Source: Streptomyces echinatus (lineage in GTDB: Bacteria > Actinomycetota > Actinomycetes > Streptomycetales > Streptomycetaceae). From it: a stretch of DNA of 64,000 bases. A program made the position numbers and the translations under genes. Under the pieces are notes generated by a model. It was given only the letters and a program-made list of their open reading frames with translations. It had not been told where the DNA came from and did no database searches. Shown piece after piece: positions 54,359 to 63,127 of the stretch. The stretch spans positions 186,001 through 250,000 of the forward strand of contig NZ_JACHJK010000003.1 of the NCBI RefSeq assembly GCF_014203595.1, written 5' to 3'. How positions within the stretch are numbered: the first letter of the stretch is position 1; each line of letters starts with the position of its first letter.

Positions 54359-54726
54359 CCCCGGACCCCGAGGTGCCCTTCCCGGCACCAGGGACAACTA
54401 GTCACGACCAGGCGAAGAGCTGGCCGGCGGTGGTAAGGCCGAGGAAGAACGCGAAGGCGATCCGGCGGGTCGGTGGGGCTCGCCTCGACCGCGTGGAAGT
54501 TCGCCGAGTTACACAGAGCCCGTCGCCGAAGCTGCGGGGTCAGACTCGCCCGCTGACAGTGCTCGACCGCCTCTACCCGAGCCAGCGATGACAGGCCGGG
54601 CCGAGAACACCAAGATCAATCTCAGCGCCGGCCGCTGTACCGATGGTCCCCGAGGCCGGAGAGGCTCGCAAGTTCGCGAAAACTGAAGGAACTTCGGCGG
54701 GAACTCACGGGTCTGTCGCCCTGATG
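54359..54726. other. Stretch with no supported gene
   Basis: No motif or start was found. It includes the 54671-54689 direct-repeat half discussed among the findings. Confidence 0.5.
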
Positions 54727-55647
54727 TCAGGGGATGGACCCGTGGGTTCGCGGGGAAGTCGCGGGGCCGGGCTTGGTGAATGCTTGCCGGCTGTGCACGA
54801 GCAGCTCACGCATCCCTGGGCTGTGCGTGCTCTTCCAGATCAGGGCGAGCAATGCGGGTGTATCGACGTCAGCGATGGTGCGGGCGGTGAGCCGGTCGCT
54901 GTAGCGCCCAGCCATGGAGTCGCTGAGGATGGCGACGGCGAGCCCGCGGGCCGCGAGGTCGGCAATGGCGTCCGCGGCGCTGGCTTGCAGCGCGATCGCG
55001 GGTTGGAGATTCTGTGCGACGCAGGCCTGGTCGAATACCGTGCGCAGGCCGGTGCCGGGCGGCATGCACACGATCGGGTAGGCGACCAGGTCGCGCAGGG
55101 TGACCCGCCGCTGTTTCGCTAGGGGGTGCCCGGCCGGGACTGCCACGACGAGCCGCTCGCTGATGATGGTCAGCGCGTCCAGCCCCTCGGGGGTGGCGGC
55201 TGCGGCCCCGACGAGTGCCAGGTCGACTGCACCGGTGCGTACCCCCTCGACGAGCCGGTCCGAGCTGTCCTCCAGCAGCGAGATCTCCACACCGGGATGT
55301 GCCTGGTGGAACGCGGCGAGGGCGTCGAACAGCAGGGTGAGGGTGCAGCCGATGACCATCCCGACGGTGAGCCGACCCCGGATCAGGCCGGTCACCTCGC
55401 CCACCGCCTGGCCGACTGCTCCAGCAGCGGCGAGTGCGGCGCGGGCGTGTTCGAGTGCGGCCTTTCCCGCGACGGTGAGGGTGACGGTGCGGGCCGACCG
55501 GTCGAACAGCTCGGCGCCGAGTTCCCGTTCCAGTTGGCGGATCTGGGCGCTGACGCCGGACTGGCTGATGTGCACCCGGTCGGCTGCCCGGGTGAAGTTC
55601 TGCTCCTCGGCGACCGCGACGAAGTATTCCAGCTGCCTCAGCTCCAT
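54727..55647 (-). CDS. LysR-family transcriptional regulator
   Basis: The 306-residue product has the LysR N-terminal wHTH (MELRQLEYFVAVAEEQNFTR, VHISQSGVSAQIRQLERELG) and the two-lobed PBP-like effector domain (GRLTVGMVIGCTLTLLFDAL, GAVDLALVGAAA, RLVVAVPAGHPLA). It is divergent from the SnoaL-like gene at 55746; the shared 98-base gap contains a TCAGAAG-N14-CTTCTGA dyad. The most likely target is that neighbour together with autoregulation. Confidence 0.92.
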   Translation of the reverse strand: MELRQLEYFVAVAEEQNFTRAADRVHISQSGVSAQIRQLERELGAELFDRSARTVTLTVAGKAALEHARAALAAAGAVGQAVGEVTGLIRGRLTVGMVIGCTLTLLFDALAAFHQAHPGVEISLLEDSSDRLVEGVRTGAVDLALVGAAAATPEGLDALTIISERLVVAVPAGHPLAKQRRVTLRDLVAYPIVCMPPGTGLRTVFDQACVAQNLQPAIALQASAADAIADLAARGLAVAILSDSMAGRYSDRLTARTIADVDTPALLALIWKSTHSPGMRELLVHSRQAFTKPGPATSPRTHGSIP

Positions 55648-55665
55648 GCCTGCAGATTCTAGTTT

Positions 55666-55693
55666 TCAGAAGATTCATCTGTTGGACTTCTGA
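55666..55693. promoter_or_regulatory. Dyad in LysR/SnoaL gap, likely operator
   Basis: TCAGAAG (55666-55672) is mirrored by CTTCTGA (55687-55693) with 14 bases between, 19 bases before the LysR start on one side and 53 bases before the SnoaL start on the other. This fits a LysR-type binding site. Confidence 0.5.
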
Positions 55694-55745
55694 TCAGTCG
55701 GCGGCCACGCTGGGAAGCATCGAAGCCCGACGTCAGGAGGAATTC

Positions 55746-56111
55746 ATGCCGGAGTACGAGAAGGCCATGCGTCCTGAGGACATCACCCGCTTGTTCGTCG
55801 AACGATCCAACGCCGGTGACGCGGCCGGGGTCGCCGCACTTTACGAAGAGGGTGCGGTGATGGCCTACCCGCCCGGCGACCAGACGGTGGGCCGGAAGGC
55901 GATTCGCGCGCTGTGGGAGAAGGTGCTGGCCAACCGTCCCCGTTTCGAGCAGGAACAACCGCTGCCGACGCTGATCAGCGGTGACATAGCCCTCACCTCG
56001 ACCCCGCCGAAGGACGGGGCCGGTGCCCGGGCGCAGGTTGTCCGGCGCCAGCCTGATGGAAGCTGGCTGCGCCTGCTCGACCAGCCCGAGTTCGTCCCAC
56101 CCAGCCGCTGA
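55746..56111 (+). CDS. SnoaL/YybH-like small protein
   Basis: The 121-residue product has the NTF2-like SnoaL_2/3 pattern: FVERSNAGDAAGVAALYEEG, VMAYPPGDQTVGRKAIRALW, PTLISGDIALTSTPP and VVRRQPDGSWLRLLDQ. Such proteins may bind or isomerise small molecules or act in detoxification. AGGAGG lies six bases before the ATG. It is divergent from a LysR regulator. Confidence 0.88.
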   Translation: MPEYEKAMRPEDITRLFVERSNAGDAAGVAALYEEGAVMAYPPGDQTVGRKAIRALWEKVLANRPRFEQEQPLPTLISGDIALTSTPPKDGAGARAQVVRRQPDGSWLRLLDQPEFVPPSR

Positions 56112-56175
56112 CCCCTCGCCTCCGTGAGTTCGCGGAACTGAAGGCTGTCGGGCGTGGCCCCGAAGGGTCGGTGCC

Positions 56176-57705
56176 GCGGTCTTCTCGTCGAGGCCGAAGA
56201 CCTCTGCCAGATGGAGTGGGTCAGGGCCCTTGAACATGGCCTCTTCGAGTTGGCGGTCGACGCGGAGTTTCTCCAGGGTCGCGTCCTGGCCGCGCATCGC
56301 AGCGCTGATCCAGTGGTTGCCGGCGCGGCCGGTGGTGTTGGCGGTCTGGTTGTTGATCAGCAGGTGGAGGTTCGCGGTGTTCGGCCACCGGCTGCGCCGG
56401 TGCTCCAGCCAGTCCAGCAGCAGCTTCAGGGTGAGGTCGTCGAGCGGGCGGACGCGTCCGGCGATGGTCAGCCGACGGTTGCCGAGGTCGACGTCGTCGA
56501 GCATGAGGGTGGCGATCTGGGCGACCCGGGCGGCGTGGACCGCCGCGAGGGCGAGGATGAGCCGCGTCGCCGGGGTGGTGGCCGCCGCGACGGAGCGGTC
56601 GACCTTTTCGGGCACGAGTGGTTGCAGCACGGCGTACTCGTACTGCCCGACCTTGATCCGGCTGGTGGGGTTGCGGAAGATCAGTCCGTTCCGCTTGGCC
56701 CAGCCGAACAGCGGGCGCAGGGCGACGAGTTGGTCGTGTCGCTGGTGGCCGTGCAGTGTCTTGATGTAGGTGAGGACGTCGTCGCGGGTCACTTCCCGCA
56801 GATGGTCGTAGCTATTCGACCAGTCCAGCAGGGCCGGGCGGACTCGGTTGAGGTGGAGCCAGACCGTGCCCTGTCGTCGCGGGAGGCTGCGGGGGCCGCC
56901 GTCGCGCAGGATGCGGGTCCAGCGCTCGGCCTCCGAGCGGATGCCGGGTGCGAGGCCCTCCAGCCTCGCGGCGAGCCAGCGTTCGAAGGAGGGTTCGCTG
57001 TCGTCTTCGAAGATCCCCATCTCCTCCAGGACCGCGACGGTGTGGCCGACCGGCAAGTCCAGGGCCCGCAGCGGGGTGAAGATCTCCGTGTGCCGGATGA
57101 CGTCGCCCTCGATGTAGCCGGTGAGGACGAGGGCCAGGCCGCAATTGACGGCGAAGCGGATGTTGCGCCCCCAGCCGCGGGCCTCGGCGAGCCGGTGGGC
57201 GAGGTACTTCGCCCAGGTCAGCCAGTGGCCGGCCAGGTCGGCGTCGGCCAGGGTGAGCCGACTGTAGTCACGGGGGATCTGCTCGAACAACGGAAACTGC
57301 CGCCAGCCGGGATCCGGGCGCCAGGCCGGTGCGGGCGGCGGCTTGCGCGGGGCTCCCCACCGTCCTCCGCGCCGCCGTGCCGAGGGCGTCGGGCTTCTGC
57401 GGTAGTGCATCCCGACGAAGAACAGCTGGTGGTGCCGGACGGCGGCGAGCCGATCCCGCACGTCCGTCTCGTCTGCCGACTGGCCGGCGACGGCCTTCGC
57501 GCTGAGGCGGGCCTGGCACCAGCACAAGCGGCAATAGTTCCACTTCAGTGGCTGGATTCGGCAGCAGCCGGCGCATGTGGCCGCATCGTGACTGCGACCG
57601 AACATGTAGCAGGTGGGCAGAGGCGGCCACTGAAGTTTCCCCAGGCCAGGCAGCTCTCACAGGAGTCGATGGGCTTGACGTGGCCCTTCGGGAACCGTGC
57701 CACCT
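56176..57705 (-). pseudogene. Zinc-ribbon tyrosine recombinase (TnpB-like), truncated and frameshifted
   Basis: The N-terminus reads VARFPKGHVKPIDSCESCLA and WGNFSGRLCP in one frame (GTG 57705). After one missing base near 57613 it continues CYMFGRSHDAATCAGCCRIQ (zinc-ribbon cysteines) in the next. A long recombinase body follows (RTRILRDGGPRSLPRRQGTV-like region, RLILALAAVHAARVAQIATL). The end is GPDPLHLAEVFGLDEKTA near 56176. The last ~20 residues of the family are missing, and the frame then reads through the antisense of the SnoaL gene, which is an artefact. It is a dead member of a Tn554-like recombinase trio together with the fragments at 57708-58168. Confidence 0.8.
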
Positions 57706-57707
57706 AC

Positions 57708-58040
57708 TCACTCCGGCGGCAGCGACCGGCCGCCACGGCGCTTGGGGACCACCGCTCGTGCGGCGGTCCCCGCACCAACCGCGGCTCGCTCCGTCCCCTC
57801 CGCCCGCCCCGGGCGGCGGACCTTCTCCGGCTCGGGGATCAACAGGTCACCGATCTCGCAGCCGAGGACGACGCAAATGACGTCCAAGTCCTTGAGCTTG
57901 AGCGAGACCGGCTGTCCGGACCACAGCCCGGACATCTTCCCCGCCGAGATCACCAACCCGTGCTCGGCCAGGCTTCGTTGGAGTTCGGACGCCTTCCAGA
58001 TACCCTTGTTCGCGGCGGTCAGCCGCAGGTTCCACCTCAT
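57708..58040 (-). CDS. XRE/Cro-C1-type regulator of recombinase trio
   Basis: ATG 58040 overlaps the stop of the upstream integrase fragment (ATGA). The 110-residue product begins MRWNLRLTAANKGIWKASEL and has a helix-turn-helix (WKASELQRSLAEHGLVISAG, KMSGLWSGQPVSLKLKDLDV) of the XRE type. The C-terminal tail ends RAVVPKRRGGRSLPPE. In Streptomyces recombinase-in-trio elements this gene normally lies between the two recombinase genes. It is intact here although its neighbours are dead. Confidence 0.78.
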   Translation of the reverse strand: MRWNLRLTAANKGIWKASELQRSLAEHGLVISAGKMSGLWSGQPVSLKLKDLDVICVVLGCEIGDLLIPEPEKVRRPGRAEGTERAAVGAGTAARAVVPKRRGGRSLPPE

Positions 58041-58168
58041 CGGATCAGCCCTTCCAGCCGCTTCGCGGCTCGCTCGGTCCCGGCGGCCCAGGCGTCCTCG
58101 ACCCGGGTCTGCTGGACGTGGACGTACCGCATCGTCGTGGCGATCCAGGAATGCCCCAAGACCTCCTG
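58037..58168 (-). pseudogene. Tyrosine integrase C-terminal fragment
   Basis: The frame reads QEVLGHSWIATTMRYVHVQQ, then TRVEDAWAAGTERAAKRLEG, LIR and stop. LGHSWIATTMRYVH holds the catalytic-tyrosine motif of tyrosine recombinases. Sequence upstream of 58168 is unrelated (beta-propeller remnant), so only the last ~43 residues remain. Its stop overlaps the XRE gene start. Confidence 0.75.
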
Positions 58169-58784
58169 AAATTGCGAGCAAATCCAGCCCGTTCGTTGCC
58201 GTCCACGGCGATGCCCCAGGGACGGTGCAGGCTGGCTGCGCGGATGGGCGAGTTGGGGCCGACGCTGCCGCTGCTGGAGATCTCGGTGATGCTGGGGGTG
58301 TCGGAGTCGGAGGTCCAGACGTTGCCGAGGGAGTCAATCGTGATCCCCTTGCCGCCGGCCATTCCGCCGCCCGTGATCGGGGAGTGCAGGGTGGGTTTCC
58401 CGTCCGGGGTCAGTACGGTCACGCCGCGGAGGTTGTTGATCCAGGCCCTTCCCTGCTGGTCGGTGGCGATGACGAAGGGATGGTCGATGCCCTCGGCGGT
58501 GATGCTCTTGGCGGCGGCCGGGTTGCCGGCCGGGTACGCGGTGATGCTGCGGGCCCGCCAGTTGGGGACCCAGATGTTTCCGTGCTTGTCGGCTGTCAGG
58601 CCCTGAGGTCCGTGCAGGTCCCCCTGGGTGAAGCCACTCGAAGGGGACAAAGGCTTTCCGGCGGAGGTGAACTGGGACAGGGATTTCCCGGTGTCCTTGT
58701 CGCCGAGGTTCGCGACCCAGATGCTCTTGTCGGGGGCGATGGCGATGCCGAATCCGGGCAGGTTGAGCCCCCCGCCCTCGAACG
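58169..58784 (-). pseudogene. Vgb/NHL-like beta-propeller fragment, both ends missing
   Basis: One continuous frame shows repeats of the SMP-30/Vgb-like propeller: GFGIAIAPDKSIWVANLGD, GPQGLTADKHGNIWVPNW, HPFVIATDQQGRAWINN, GKGITIDSLGNVWTSDSD, RPWGIAVDGNERAG. No start or stop of its own belongs to it. At 58785 it meets an S18 fragment on the other strand and at 58168 an integrase fragment. Extracellular lyase-like proteins of this type are common, but this piece is not a complete gene. Confidence 0.7.
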
Positions 58785-58934
58785 GACACCGACCTGCTGC
58801 GGAAGCTCATCTCCGACCACGGAAAGATCCGCAGCCGCCGGGTGACACACGTGACGCGTCAGCAACAGCGGCAGATAGCGCAAGCGGTCAAGAACGCACG
58901 CGAGATGGCTCTACTGCCCTACAGTTCCCGATAA
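58785..58934 (+). pseudogene. Ribosomal protein S18 (bS18) C-terminal fragment
   Basis: The frame reads [49 protein letters not shown] and TAA. This is the last two thirds of bS18, close to the cysteine-free second copy (S18-2/RpsR2) that Streptomyces makes under zinc limitation. The first ~30 residues are missing and replaced by the propeller fragment, so it is dead. The active copy must lie elsewhere. Confidence 0.85.
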
Positions 58935-59349
58935 GCGGCCCGCGTCAGCACCTATCGCGTCGTGCGGACCCGACGGCCCGGCAACCTGCCCGGCCATCGT
59001 GACACCCAGTACCGGCGGCCGGACTGCCGACGCACCCGGGCTGCCCCTGGTGTGCCAGGTAGGGCAGGAGCGCCCCGGTTGTCAGGCGCTGCCGAGCAGC
59101 TCGCCCCAGCGTCGACGTTGACCAGCCAACCGCCGATCCGGGGACCTCGCTGAAGATCGCCGCCGACCGCTCCTTTCGAGCGCCCCTATCGGTGTCAGGT
59201 GCTGGTGTCAGCGGGCTGGCCGCTCCTGCATGCATGCGAGTGAAAACTGTGCGCGCCGCGGCATGTGCGACGAGGCCCGGGCATACATTGGTGTGTTTTT
59301 CCAACAAACAGGCATAAGCCCGTTTTGGTGAAGAAGGGAGCATGTAAGG
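58935..59349. other. Stretch with no supported gene
   Basis: No motif or start was seen in any frame; the last ~80 bases should hold the promoter of the next gene. Confidence 0.5.
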
Positions 59350-59838
59350 GTGAAAGAGAAGTGCAGGGTTGCCGCCTCACTGGCCGCCGCAGTCGTCATG
59401 ACGTGTGCCGGAGTCGGAACAGCACACGCTGCGAAACAGCCCGCGGCAGCAAACGGCATGACCACCCGCGTAGGCATCGCATCCGTTGGCGGGTGCGAGA
59501 ACGGCCACGACTGTCCGAAGCCCACTCCGGTGCCGACGGGATGCTTCGACATCGACTCGGCAGTCCAGGATCCGGACAAGTACCTCTCGGTGGTGTGCGA
59601 CGGGCGGGTGTACGTCCTGACGGTCAGAGAGGCGCCGCCCTCGGCTCCTCAGCCTGTGGGCGACTGGCAGTTCGTGGGCGGCCCGACCAACGTTGTCGAC
59701 GCCACACTGTCGACGCGCGCCAACGAGGTCTACGTCAGCGTGCTGACCGCGACCGGCACCGTGTTCCAGGGCGTGTGCACCGCGACCGAACCGCTCACGG
59801 TACCGTGCACCTTCACGCAGATGCCCACGCCTCCGTGA
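59350..59838 (+). CDS. Secreted protein of unknown function
   Basis: GTG 59350 gives 162 residues with a signal peptide (MKEKCRVAASLAAAVVMTCA, cleavage near AHA-AKQ). The mature part has several cysteines (GCENGHDC, TGCFDIDS, SVVCDGR, GVCTATE, PCTFTQ), likely disulphide-bonded, and ends MPTPP. It contains beta-rich segments. No family is recognised; it may be an extracellular inhibitor or wall protein. GGGAGC lies about 11 bases upstream. Confidence 0.65.
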   Translation: MKEKCRVAASLAAAVVMTCAGVGTAHAAKQPAAANGMTTRVGIASVGGCENGHDCPKPTPVPTGCFDIDSAVQDPDKYLSVVCDGRVYVLTVREAPPSAPQPVGDWQFVGGPTNVVDATLSTRANEVYVSVLTATGTVFQGVCTATEPLTVPCTFTQMPTPP

Positions 59839-60221
59839 CACCGTGTGACATACGAATCTGCTGCGGCGTCCTGAGAAGCTGAGCTGACAGCCAGTTTCAC
59901 ATAGCTGGCGCGACTGGGCGCGGTCAGGCGATCAAGGTCCTCACGGCCTGCCGGTCACAAAGTGTCAGAGCCCCGGCTGGTGATCACTAACCGGGGCTCC
60001 AAGCTGCATGGACCAGCCACCGCACCTGAACCTGGACGTCATCCCCGAGCCGACGGCGCGGTCGGCGACCTCAAGTTCGCTTCCCTTCCTCGAGACCGTC
60101 CGCCAGGTCGGCCAGGGCAACGTCTTGGTCGTGCACATCTCGCTGCTGCCGCACATCGGCCCCTCCGCAACTCACGATCGCCCCACGCGGTCGGGGTGGC
60201 GGCCGTGGCTGCACGAGGAAG
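59839..60221. other. Stretch holding a hairpin, no gene
   Basis: Apart from the inverted repeat at 59968-59999, no coding signal was seen between the secreted protein and the transposase fragment. Confidence 0.45.
59968..59999 (+). terminator. GAGCCCCGG/CCGGGGCTC hairpin
   Basis: A perfect 9-base inverted repeat with a 14-base loop lies 129 bases after the secreted-protein stop. It could end that transcript or one from the right. Confidence 0.45.
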
Positions 60222-60690
60222 GCACCAGGGCCGTGGACGCCGCCCTCTGCTGGCGGAGAGGGCCGTCCCCCACCCGGCGCGGCCCGGCTGGCCCGAGCAC
60301 CTGCGTCTGGCCCACGCCGCCGTCCCCTACGACCGGCTGCTCGCCCTGGACGCGCGGCCGATGCTGGTGCTGGTGCTGGTGCTGGTGCTGGTGCCGGAGA
60401 CGATCATCCTCGACCACAAGCCATCGTCGTCTCCACCTCATTCCTGGCCGCCTGCGAAACCTTCGGCGTCAGCGTGCGGCCCGCACCGCCGAGGTTTCCG
60501 GCCGCGAAGGGCGCGGTCGAGCGGACCTTCGGACGTATCAACACGCTGTTCGCGCAGCACGTCGCCGGCTACACCGGCCCTCATGTCCTGGCACGCGGCA
60601 AGGCCGTCGCACACGAAGCCCAGTTCACCGTGGTCCAGTTGCATGAACTGCTGCAAGAGTGGATCACCGCGTGCTGGCAGCAGTCTGGTA
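60222..60690 (+). pseudogene. DDE (Mu/rve-type) transposase fragment
   Basis: The frame of 59962 reads PARPGWPEHLRLAHAAVPYD, RLLALDARPML and, after a CTGGTG expansion, VPETIILDHK. The next frame continues FLAACETFGVSVRPAPPRFP, AAKGAVERTFGRINTLFAQH and VAGYTGPHVLARGKAV up to about 60690. These are pieces of an IS/Mu-like integrase core with the DDE-type ETIILDH motif and the VERTFGRINTLF region. It has a frameshift near 60420, lacks both ends, and joins directly to the SGNH hydrolase copy at 60691. Inactive. Confidence 0.72.
60364..60399. repeat. CTGGTG hexanucleotide repeat, 6 perfect units
   Basis: Six uninterrupted CTGGTG units lie inside the transposase fragment, coding for a Leu-Val run. 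Confidence 0.95.
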
Positions 60691-61189
60691 CGTGTTGAAG
60701 GACGAGCTGGCGGGCCGGCTGGGGCGCGTTGCGAATGTGACGTGCGGAGGAGCCAGGACCGACGACATCCTCGGCACGCCGCAGAAGCCGACCGGGCACG
60801 CATCGCTCGACAGGTTCGGCATACCCCAGCCTGGTCCACTGACGCCGTTCCCGCTGCGCGCACCGCAGATCGATGCGGTGCGCCCCGACACGGACGTGGA
60901 GTTCGTCGACACGCATCACGCCACCGTCGGGAAAGACGCCTGCGCCCCGCCCCGCACGAAATGGGCGCAAGGCCACAGCGAGAAGATCGGCGTGATCGGC
61001 GCACGTGGATGGGGAGCTCCCGCACTGATCCACCCCGACTACCGCTACCACCGGTACGTCGCACGACAGCTCGCCCAGCGCATCAGGCGGGACGGCGCCG
61101 CCCCGGCCGCCGGCGAGACGGACAAGAGCAGCCGGACGGCCGGACGCGAAGGTGAACGGCATACCCAGAGGCAAGCAACGGTGTACTGA
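60691..61189 (+). pseudogene. Partial copy of the SGNH hydrolase with 414-bp in-frame deletion
   Basis: From 60691 the DNA is nearly identical to the gene at 49825 starting at its YVLRDELAGR region, through ALRAPQIDAVRPDTDV. It then jumps to EFVDTHHATVGKDACAP and continues to the C-terminus (KSSRTAGREGERH). Relative to the full gene, bases 50276-50689 are absent, 138 codons, in frame. The N-terminal part with signal peptide and GDSY nucleophile, and the GGND block, are missing, so it cannot be a hydrolase. A product starting in the transposase remnant (near 60659) is possible but unlikely. Confidence 0.9.
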
Positions 61190-61380
61190 CCCCGCCCACG
61201 ACATCCGGCGAGCGTGCCGGGAATGGTGACGCCTGGCAGGACGAGGGTGGTGCGGTGCACCGTGAACAGGGAGCTGCACTGTCCGCCCGTCGGGCATCCG
61301 TGCCGAGGCCGTGCCGGGAGGTGCCCGGCATCCCCGTAGCCGGCAGGCCCGGGCACTGAGGTCTCAGGTGCTGAGCGGTA

Positions 61381-61890
61381 TCAGGTGCTGAGCAGCCGGT
61401 TGAAGAAGGACCTATAGCGGCGCAGCGCCCCGCGCAGTTGCTCCGTGTCGACTTTTTCGCCCTCGCCCCATTGGCCCTCGAGGTCCTTCTTGTGCTGGGC
61501 GAAGGTGGTGGCCAGGGTCTGCATGACTTCCGCGACCAGGGTGTCGGCGTCGTGCACGGCCGCACGGGGGTCGTCCACGAACCGGTTCTGGATCGTTTGC
61601 CAGCGGTCGCGGAAGCCTCGCTCCTCGTCGTCCGTCAGCAGTTGCGGCAGCTCCTCGTCCTGTGACCTGTCGGGGGGCGCCGCTTCGGACGCGTCAGTGG
61701 TCGACTCGCTGCCGCGGCTCTCTGTTCCGGCCGCGGAGGTGTCCGTGGGGGTGGCTGTGGCCTCACCCGGATAGGTGGGCGCTTGTGCGGGCGCTCCTTC
61801 TGCGGCGTGGCCCGTTTCCCCGCCGGCCGGCTGTGCGAGATCGTCAGTGGACAGGCCGCCGCTGCGGCCCATGTCATCGTTTCGGTGCAT
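61381..61890 (-). CDS. Acidic protein, paralogue of neighbour's domain
   Basis: ATG 61890 (GGAGG five bases upstream) gives 169 residues; an ATG four codons earlier is less well placed. The N-terminal ~90 residues are acidic, low-complexity and rich in Thr/Ala/Glu. The C-terminal ~75 residues (DRWQTIQNRFVDDPRAAVHD, ADTLVAEVMQTLATTFAQHK, LRGALRRYRSFFNRLLS) match the domain in the upstream gene. No hydrophobic helix was seen. Family common but uncharacterised in Streptomyces. Confidence 0.75.
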   Translation of the reverse strand: MHRNDDMGRSGGLSTDDLAQPAGGETGHAAEGAPAQAPTYPGEATATPTDTSAAGTESRGSESTTDASEAAPPDRSQDEELPQLLTDDEERGFRDRWQTIQNRFVDDPRAAVHDADTLVAEVMQTLATTFAQHKKDLEGQWGEGEKVDTEQLRGALRRYRSFFNRLLST

Positions 61891-61919
61891 GTTCGCCTCC
61901 ATGCGGGATCATCGTCGGG

Positions 61920-62480
61920 TCAGGACCGGGCGGGCTGGGCCCGGCCGCCACCGTCGGCAAGCAACTCGTCGAACAGGGCGCGGTAGTGCACCATGGCGCC
62001 CCGCAGCTGCTCGGTCGTCGCCCGGCTCCGAGTGCTGACGGATTCCACCTCGTGAGCGGCGCGGTAGTGCTCCAGGGTGCGGCCGTGCTCCACCGACAGG
62101 TCCTTCATCTGCTGCTCGAACCCCTCGGTCGGGTAGCCGCGGTCGTGCATCAGGGAAGTCACGAGCCGGTCCGCGTCGTGGACCGCATCCTCCGGCTGGT
62201 CCACGAACTCCTGCTGGATGCTGGTCCACTCGCGCGTGTAGCGATCCCGCGAGGCGGACGGCAGCGGTTTGATCTCCAGCGAGTCGTGCCGCCGCTCGCG
62301 CTGCCTCAGCTCGCGCTCAGCAGCCATCCGGCTGTCCGCGCCTTGGACCGTCCGCTCATACTCCGGACCGAAACGCTCACGGAGATGGCGGCGTCGCGTC
62401 ATCAGTGAGAGCGCTACAGCAGCCAGGGCGACCACCACCACGATCGGGATGATGATCGCCAGAAGCGTTCCCGTAGACAT
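61920..62480 (-). CDS. Membrane-anchored protein with the same domain
   Basis: ATG 62480 (GAGGAG about ten bases upstream) gives 186 residues. A membrane helix at the N-terminus (LLAIIIPIVVVVALAAVALS) is followed by a basic charged region and then TSIQQEFVDQPEDAVHDADR with LVTSLMHDRGYPTEG and LRGAMVHYRALFDELLAD. The W/xIQxxFVDxP..AVHDADxLV pattern is shared with the next gene 30 bases downstream. The pair is probably a membrane and a soluble form of the same binding domain. Function unknown. Confidence 0.78.
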   Translation of the reverse strand: MSTGTLLAIIIPIVVVVALAAVALSLMTRRRHLRERFGPEYERTVQGADSRMAAERELRQRERRHDSLEIKPLPSASRDRYTREWTSIQQEFVDQPEDAVHDADRLVTSLMHDRGYPTEGFEQQMKDLSVEHGRTLEHYRAAHEVESVSTRSRATTEQLRGAMVHYRALFDELLADGGGRAQPARS

Positions 62481-63127
62481 GACCACTCACTCCTCGGGAA
62501 GCAGTGATGTGCGCCCTACGAGTTCCCCCGTGCACGTACTTCACCCGCCGCATGCGGCGCTCATGCCCAAGCGGCACAGCACAGCATGGGGACCAGGCCG
62601 TGGTGGGTGGTGTGCGCCTTGTCGAGCGCTGCCGCCCGCGATTCCACCTGCAGCGACGGTCCTGTCACTGTGCCCCCGATGAAGATCCCGACTCAGCCGT
62701 GCCGTGAGTGATGGCCTTCTGTTCCGGGACGCCGCCTTCTGCGAGCGCGGCGAGGCAACGCGATCAGATCGCCGTCGTCATCCGCATGGGAGAAGAGCCG
62801 CTCCGGCTCGGGACGCGGGGGCACCTCGGTGAACGTGCGGGGGACGGCATGCCCGGTGTCGGCAGGGGCGGGGTGACGCGGCCAGAACGGTGGAAGAAGT
62901 CGGGCCGGAAGACAATCTTGTTCGATTACATGCCCTTCGGAGGCCCCCTCGGGGCCGAGGTCGGGGTCGAACTCATGGTGGGTCCGCCGGGGGGGGCGGC
63001 GGCGCGCAGGGCAAAGGGGCCCGTGTTCCGCACATCTGCGGCCGATGCGCCGCCACATGCACGCTTTCGGCCACGCTGGCTGGAATGCTGGAACAGGGCT
63101 GACCATAGAGGCAGAGGGGGTGAGGGC
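62481..63127. other. Stretch with only doubtful small frames
   Basis: A minus-strand frame near 62693-62900 ends PRPEPERLFSHADDDGDLIA, LPRRARRRRRPGTEG, protein-like but without a start codon. No gene is called. The right part should hold the promoter of the phosphatase gene. Confidence 0.35.

Noticed and set aside
55659-56175. C-terminal 170 codons of the recombinase frame taken as a real protein extension
   Set aside because: This part is antisense to the intact SnoaL-like gene and LysR-SnoaL promoter region; family similarity stops at FGLDEKTA.
56154-58169. Plus-strand open frame of 671 codons
   Set aside because: Antisense to the recombinase, XRE and integrase remnants, all of which show recognisable motifs on the minus strand.
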